A DNA stretch of 18,865 nucleotides. It comes from an uncultured bacterium (GTDB taxonomy: Bacteria > Cyanobacteriota > Vampirovibrionia > Gastranaerophilales > Gastranaerophilaceae). Both the position numbers and the translations under genes were made by a program. Position 1 is the first letter of the stretch. Each line of letters starts with the position of its first letter. Under the pieces are notes generated by a model that saw only the letters and a list, made by a program, of their open reading frames with translations, did not search any database and was not told the origin of the DNA. This document shows positions 15,260 through 18,865 of this stretch, one piece after another. The DNA lies in contig USEW01000013.1 of assembly GCA_900553845.1 (NCBI GenBank), forward strand, positions 1 through 18,865, in the 5' to 3' direction.

Positions 15260-16937
15260 ATGGTAAACAAAAAAATTAAGGGTATCATTGTAGGATACGT
15301 TAGAAAAAGTAAAGAAGAAAAGAATGTGAAAGCCGTTAGCCCTGAAAACCAAAGAGCACGTTGTGCAGAATACGCACAAGCTAGAGGTTGTGATTTCGTT
15401 TACTTTGAAGATGTCAACAAAAGCGGTGATAATCTTGATAGACGTGGTTTCAAAAGCATGATTGAGTTTATTAAAACCCACAAAGTCAAGTGTATTGTTG
15501 TATGGCGACTCGACCGTATGTCAAGAAATTTGGAAGATTATTACGGCACTATACAGCCTACTTTGAGAAAATATAATACCACTATTGCAAGTATAAACCA
15601 ACACTTTGACGACGTTTTTGAACTTGATCCTATGATACTTGCTGTTTATATGGGTATTTCAGCTCAAGAACTAAAAAATACTAAAGATAGAACTACATCT
15701 ACACTTGAATATAGAGCTAAGAATGGTTATTTACTGGGTAAAGCTCCTATTGGGTAATGAATATACGTACAGAAGATAAGCGTGGTATTGTTGTTCCTGA
15801 CAATGATAAGGCTCATTACATCAAACGAGCCTTTGAGTTGTATGCAACGGGTTTATTTTCATATGAAAAATAGGAAAAGAGCTAGCTAAGTATGGGTTTG
15901 TAGACAGCAAAGGAAAGCCATATACAAAGAAACGCATTGAAGATATTTTGAAGAGTCAAGTTTATATAGGTAAAGTAACTCATAATGGCGATATTTTTGA
16001 CGGTGTACATGAAGCGATTATATCTGATGAGTTATTTTATAGGGTACAATTATTGCTTGACGGTTCAGAAATTAAAAGACCTAAAGGGATTGTATATAAG
16101 TATTCTAATTTTATCAAGTGTGCTAAATGCGGTTATAGTATGGTTGGAATAACTAAGCATGGGGCAAATAATAGCGGTACTTATGTGTATTATCATTGTT
16201 CAAACTATTCAAAAGCTCATGAAAAGGAAAAGAATATTAATGAAGTCCTGATTGATGAAGCTATGCAGGAAGTAATTGAGAGCTTTGATATAACTGAAAA
16301 AGAAATTAAAGTTATCAAAAAAGAAATTTACAATGCTATTGATGACTTGAAGAAGTATGAGCATAAGTCTATTGACGAACTTAGAAAGCAATATGATGAC
16401 ATTGTAGATGACATTGCATTATATTTAACTAATAAGGTTGAAGTTAGCGAGATTACAAGAGGCGAAGTCCTTAGAAAGTTAGAAGCTAAAAAAGAAGCTA
16501 TCGCACGTAACATCACTAACCTTTCAGAAAATTCTAAAGATACAACAAAACGGATAAGTTTATTAATTGACTTTGCAAATAGAATACCCGAGTTGTATCT
16601 GAAAGCTACACTTGAAGAAAAACGATTGATACTGAATACTATAACAGAAAGTATCATATTTGATGAAGATACAAATAGACTCAAAGTAAAGTTAAGACCT
16701 GCCTTTGAATACCTTAGACAAATAAAATCACAAAAGAAACAAGAATTTTCAGCAGACTTAGAAACCTTGACTGGAACTCTGGAAACTCGCTCAGAGAGGG
16801 CAAAACAAGCACTTGAAAATGAGCAGAAAATTTTAACCAAAATTACACCGATTGGAACTCTGAAAAAAGGCTTGAATACTGAAATAGAGCCTCATCAAAG
16901 AGACTCTAAAAAGTTAAATGTCGAAGAAGGGACTTGA
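15260..16937 (+). pseudogene. Large serine recombinase (integrase), two frameshifts, reading into tRNA-Leu
   Basis: AAGGA eight bases upstream sets ATG 15260. The catalytic domain has GYVRKS (Ser17), SPENQRARC, VWRLDRMSR and YMGISAQELKNTKDRT. The frame breaks at GGGTAATG (15752-15759, one base missing) and at the A5 run 15866-15870 (one base missing). Restored, the protein is about 559 residues. A recombinase domain (IKRAFELYATG, QVYIGKVTHNG) follows, then a zinc ribbon starting CAKCGYSM with a later YYHC, a coiled coil, and a Lys/Glu-rich tail. The last six codons and the TGA (16935-16937) lie inside the 3' part of the tRNA gene, so the C-terminus is partly made of attachment-site sequence. 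Such enzymes integrate and excise phages and conjugative elements. As written the protein stops after 165 residues. Confidence 0.85.
16920..16937. other. Likely attachment-site junction at tRNA-Leu 3' end
   Basis: The integrase frame crosses into the tRNA gene here. Integration beside a tRNA 3' end that leaves the tRNA whole is standard for islands. I found no second copy of these bases to the left, so the other end is probably outside the window. The core is inferred, not observed as a repeat. Confidence 0.45.
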
Positions 16938-17000
16938 ACCCTCAAGGATTTCTCCACACGCCCCTCAAACGTGCGCGTATACCGATTCCGCCACTTCGAC
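16920..17000 (-). tRNA. tRNA-Leu (anticodon GAG)
   Basis: This is an 81-base class II tRNA. The acceptor arms GTCGAAG and CTTCGAC pair perfectly. The D arm begins GCGGAATCGG. The anticodon stem CACGT/GCGTG encloses the loop TTGAGGG, with anticodon GAG at 16964-16966 on the plus strand. A long variable arm and a T arm GAGGG-TTCAAGT-CCCTT follow. CCA is not encoded. It begins 10 bases after the nusA stop and is probably co-transcribed with it. Its 3' end coincides with the integrase stop region, marking the island boundary. Confidence 0.95.
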
Positions 17001-17010
17001 TTTTTTTTAA

Positions 17011-18258
17011 TTACTCTTCACCTTCAACAATTTCAGATGTTTCATTTAAATCATCTTCATCAAAAGCTCTTTGAGACAATTCTTCCTGTATTTCATCATC
17101 AATATTATAATCTTCGTTATTTGAATCTTCTTGATTGCTTTGATTAAACTCATCAAAATCATCTTCAATAACTTCTTCAACATTGTTATTTTTTTCAAAT
17201 AATTTAGCTTGGGTTTCACTTTTAATGTCAATTTTCCAATTTGTAAGTTTGTGAGCTAGACGAACATTTTGGCCGTCACGACCTATAGCTAAACTCAATT
17301 GGTCGTCAGGAACAACAACTAAAGCCTCTTGTGAATTTTCATCATCTGCTAAAATATCAACTGACAAAACACGAGCAGGTGATAGTGCATTAACAATAAA
17401 TTCAACAGGATTATCAGAATAACGAACAATGTCAATTTTTTCATTCTTTAATTCGTTAACAATAGTCTGTATACGGCTGCCACGAGGTCCTATGCAGGCA
17501 CCAACAGAATCCACTTCTGGGTCATTTGAATGAACAGCTATTTTAGTTCTAAACCCTGCTTCACGAAAAATAGATTTTATTTCAACAATACCGTCTTCAA
17601 TTTCCGGCACTTCAAGTTCAAACAATTCTCGCACTATTTCAGGATGTGCATGAGAAACAATAACCTGAGGTAAACGATTATTGTCTTTTACATTTAAAAC
17701 AAACACACGAATACGGTTTCCGGGTTTATAAAATTCACCTGGAATTTGTTCTTTTTGTGGCAAAATAGCATCGGTTTTACCAATATTTACATAAACTGTT
17801 CTATTTTCGACACGTTGGATTATACCGGTAACAAGTGTACCTTTTTTGCTCATAAATTCGTCTAAAACATTCTTTCTTTCAGCTTCACGAATTCTTTGAG
17901 TAATAACCTGTTTAGCGCTTTGTGCTGCAATACGTCCAAAATCTTCAGGTGTAACTTCTATTTTAACCTCATCTTCAATTTCAACATCTTCATCAATTTC
18001 TTTAGCAGCTTCCAACGATATTTGAGTACTTTCATCTTCAACATTTTCAACAACAACCTTTGTGCGGAAAACTCCTATTTCGCCTGATTGTTCATCTAAA
18101 ATAGCCTCGATATTAGAAGCATCCTTGTCTTTTATTTGTTTTTTATAAGCCGCAACCATTGCATCACATAATGAATTTATTATCACATCCTTTGATATCC
18201 CACGTTCACGTTCAAGTTCTTCGCTTGCTTCAAATAGTGCCATTCCTATTCTTATCAT
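17011..18258 (-). CDS. nusA: Transcription termination/antitermination factor NusA
   Basis: This is a 415-residue cytoplasmic protein that binds RNA polymerase and controls pausing, termination and antitermination. Residues 1-130 form the polymerase-binding domain. The S1 domain is about 138-205 (GTLVTGIIQRVENRTVYVNI). KH1 carries GACIGPRGSRI and KH2 carries LSLAIGRDGQNVRLAHKL. The last 60 residues are an acidic tail (DDFDEF, then a Glu/Asp-rich run) in place of the acidic repeats of proteobacterial NusA. AGAGGA upstream of ATG 18258 supports the start; an in-frame ATG five codons in is the alternative. It follows rimP by 21 bases, the usual order. In most bacteria rnpM/ylxR and infB follow, but here a tRNA and then the island come next. 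Confidence 0.97.
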   Translation of the reverse strand: MIRIGMALFEASEELERERGISKDVIINSLCDAMVAAYKKQIKDKDASNIEAILDEQSGEIGVFRTKVVVENVEDESTQISLEAAKEIDEDVEIEDEVKIEVTPEDFGRIAAQSAKQVITQRIREAERKNVLDEFMSKKGTLVTGIIQRVENRTVYVNIGKTDAILPQKEQIPGEFYKPGNRIRVFVLNVKDNNRLPQVIVSHAHPEIVRELFELEVPEIEDGIVEIKSIFREAGFRTKIAVHSNDPEVDSVGACIGPRGSRIQTIVNELKNEKIDIVRYSDNPVEFIVNALSPARVLSVDILADDENSQEALVVVPDDQLSLAIGRDGQNVRLAHKLTNWKIDIKSETQAKLFEKNNNVEEVIEDDFDEFNQSNQEDSNNEDYNIDDEIQEELSQRAFDEDDLNETSEIVEGEE

Positions 18259-18279
18259 TTTATTCCTCTTTCGATTATT

Positions 18280-18750
18280 TTACTTAAATACTAAATTACT
18301 GCTTTTAATATCGTTTATATTGATATAATATTCATTTTTTGTTTCGACTTCTTCAATTAAAACGCCCTTTTCTTCATTATAATCCAAAATTTTGCCCTCG
18401 ACTTTATAATTTGGGAAAATATCATTTGTTTTTGTCTTAATTGAAACTATTTTACCAATAAATATTAAATATTCCTTTTCTGATTTTAACCTGCGATTAA
18501 GCCCGGGTGATGAGACTTCCAATGAATATTTAAAATCAATTAACTCGTCCAAAAACTCGTCCAAACTACGTGATATTTTTTCACAATCATCCAAAGTTAC
18601 AGGCTTAGTTTTTGAATATATAAATATTTTTAAAATGTCTCTGTCATTTTCTCGTGCAAAATCTATTTCAACAGGTATAAAACCATACCGCATAAGTGTG
18701 TTTTCAACTAATGGTGTAATTTTATTTATTAGTTCTTTTTTATCTGCCAT
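18280..18750 (-). CDS. rimP: Ribosome maturation factor RimP
   Basis: This is a 156-residue protein for 30S subunit maturation. The family hallmark LEVSSPGLNRRL is present near residue 80, after a ferredoxin-like N-terminal domain (VEIDFARENDRDILKIFI, DDCEKISRSLDEFL). An SH3-like C-terminal domain follows (KIVSIKTKTND, GKILDYNEEKGVLIEE). Length is normal. The ribosome site is weak (an A-rich tract with AAAGAC). It is the first gene of the leftward rimP-nusA-tRNA unit. Confidence 0.95.
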   Translation of the reverse strand: MADKKELINKITPLVENTLMRYGFIPVEIDFARENDRDILKIFIYSKTKPVTLDDCEKISRSLDEFLDELIDFKYSLEVSSPGLNRRLKSEKEYLIFIGKIVSIKTKTNDIFPNYKVEGKILDYNEEKGVLIEEVETKNEYYININDIKSSNLVFK

Positions 18751-18788
18751 TTTTTTGTCTTTATACCCGTCAATTTGTACTAAACAAT

Positions 18789-18819
18789 AAAAAAGAAACG
18801 GGGAAAATTCGACCGTTCC
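18789..18819 (-). terminator. Intrinsic terminator or attenuator upstream of rimP
   Basis: On the minus strand GGAACGG (18813-18819) pairs with CCGTTTC (18795-18801), one G-U pair, followed by T6 (18789-18794). It lies about 40 bases before the rimP ATG. TATAAT lies on the minus strand about 35 bases further upstream, near the window edge, so the hairpin could be a leader attenuator rather than the end of an upstream gene. Confidence 0.55.
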
Positions 18820-18865
18820 TTTCTATCACATTTTTATATTAACATTAATATTATAATATAGCAAT

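Noticed and set aside
16328..16840. Minus-strand frame of 170 codons opposite the integrase
   Set aside because: It is a shadow of the integrase coiled-coil coding sequence, Ser/Phe-rich as expected for antisense of Glu/Lys codons.
1..16919. Second copy of the tRNA-Leu 3' end marking the left island boundary
   Set aside because: I looked for the TCGAAGAAGGGACTTGAACC stretch and close variants by eye and saw none; the boundary is probably outside the window.

Overview
The window comes from an AT-rich bacterium (roughly 30% G+C by eye) using the standard bacterial code. The right end is core chromosome: a leftward rimP - nusA - tRNA-Leu(GAG) unit. NusA is the short S1-KH-KH type with a very acidic tail. 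This suits Bacillota or AT-rich gut lineages such as Gastranaerophilales, but the window does not settle the phylum.

Everything left of the tRNA (1 to about 16919) looks like an accessory island. A large serine recombinase (two frameshifts) reads directly into the 3' end of the tRNA-Leu gene, so that junction is the likely attachment site. Next to it is a plasmid/phage-like module. It holds a putative replication protein (one frameshift), two small ORFs, a repeat-rich origin-like stretch (13260-13490), and a dead small resolvase. Upstream of the resolvase is an intact-looking three-subsite res site (12472-12585).

Further left is a cargo region with a defence-island flavour. It contains a 1547-residue SF1 (COG1112-like) helicase with a C-terminal Vsr/DUF559-type nuclease, divergently paired with an AAA_14/DUF4143 ATPase. 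Next come a badly decayed double-AAA+ ATPase gene, a small unknown gene with a bidirectional terminator, and a soluble Hanks-type kinase with an AbiJ-like N-terminal module (one frameshift). The left end has an SMR efflux gene flanked by 59-nt direct repeats, a small XRE regulator, and a truncated thermonuclease-like gene.

Kinase plus COG1112-like helicase plus nuclease recalls the parts list of Mokosh anti-phage systems, but here the parts sit on opposite strands and the nuclease class differs. Joint function is an inference.

A recurring oddity is single-base deletions in short homopolymers, which break the kinase, the AAA+ gene, a small ORF at 12118-12332, the replication gene and the integrase. 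Other genes, including the 4.6-kb helicase, are intact. Nonsense codons in the AAA+ gene and the resolvase argue for real decay there; for genes with one lesion, sequencing or assembly error remains possible.
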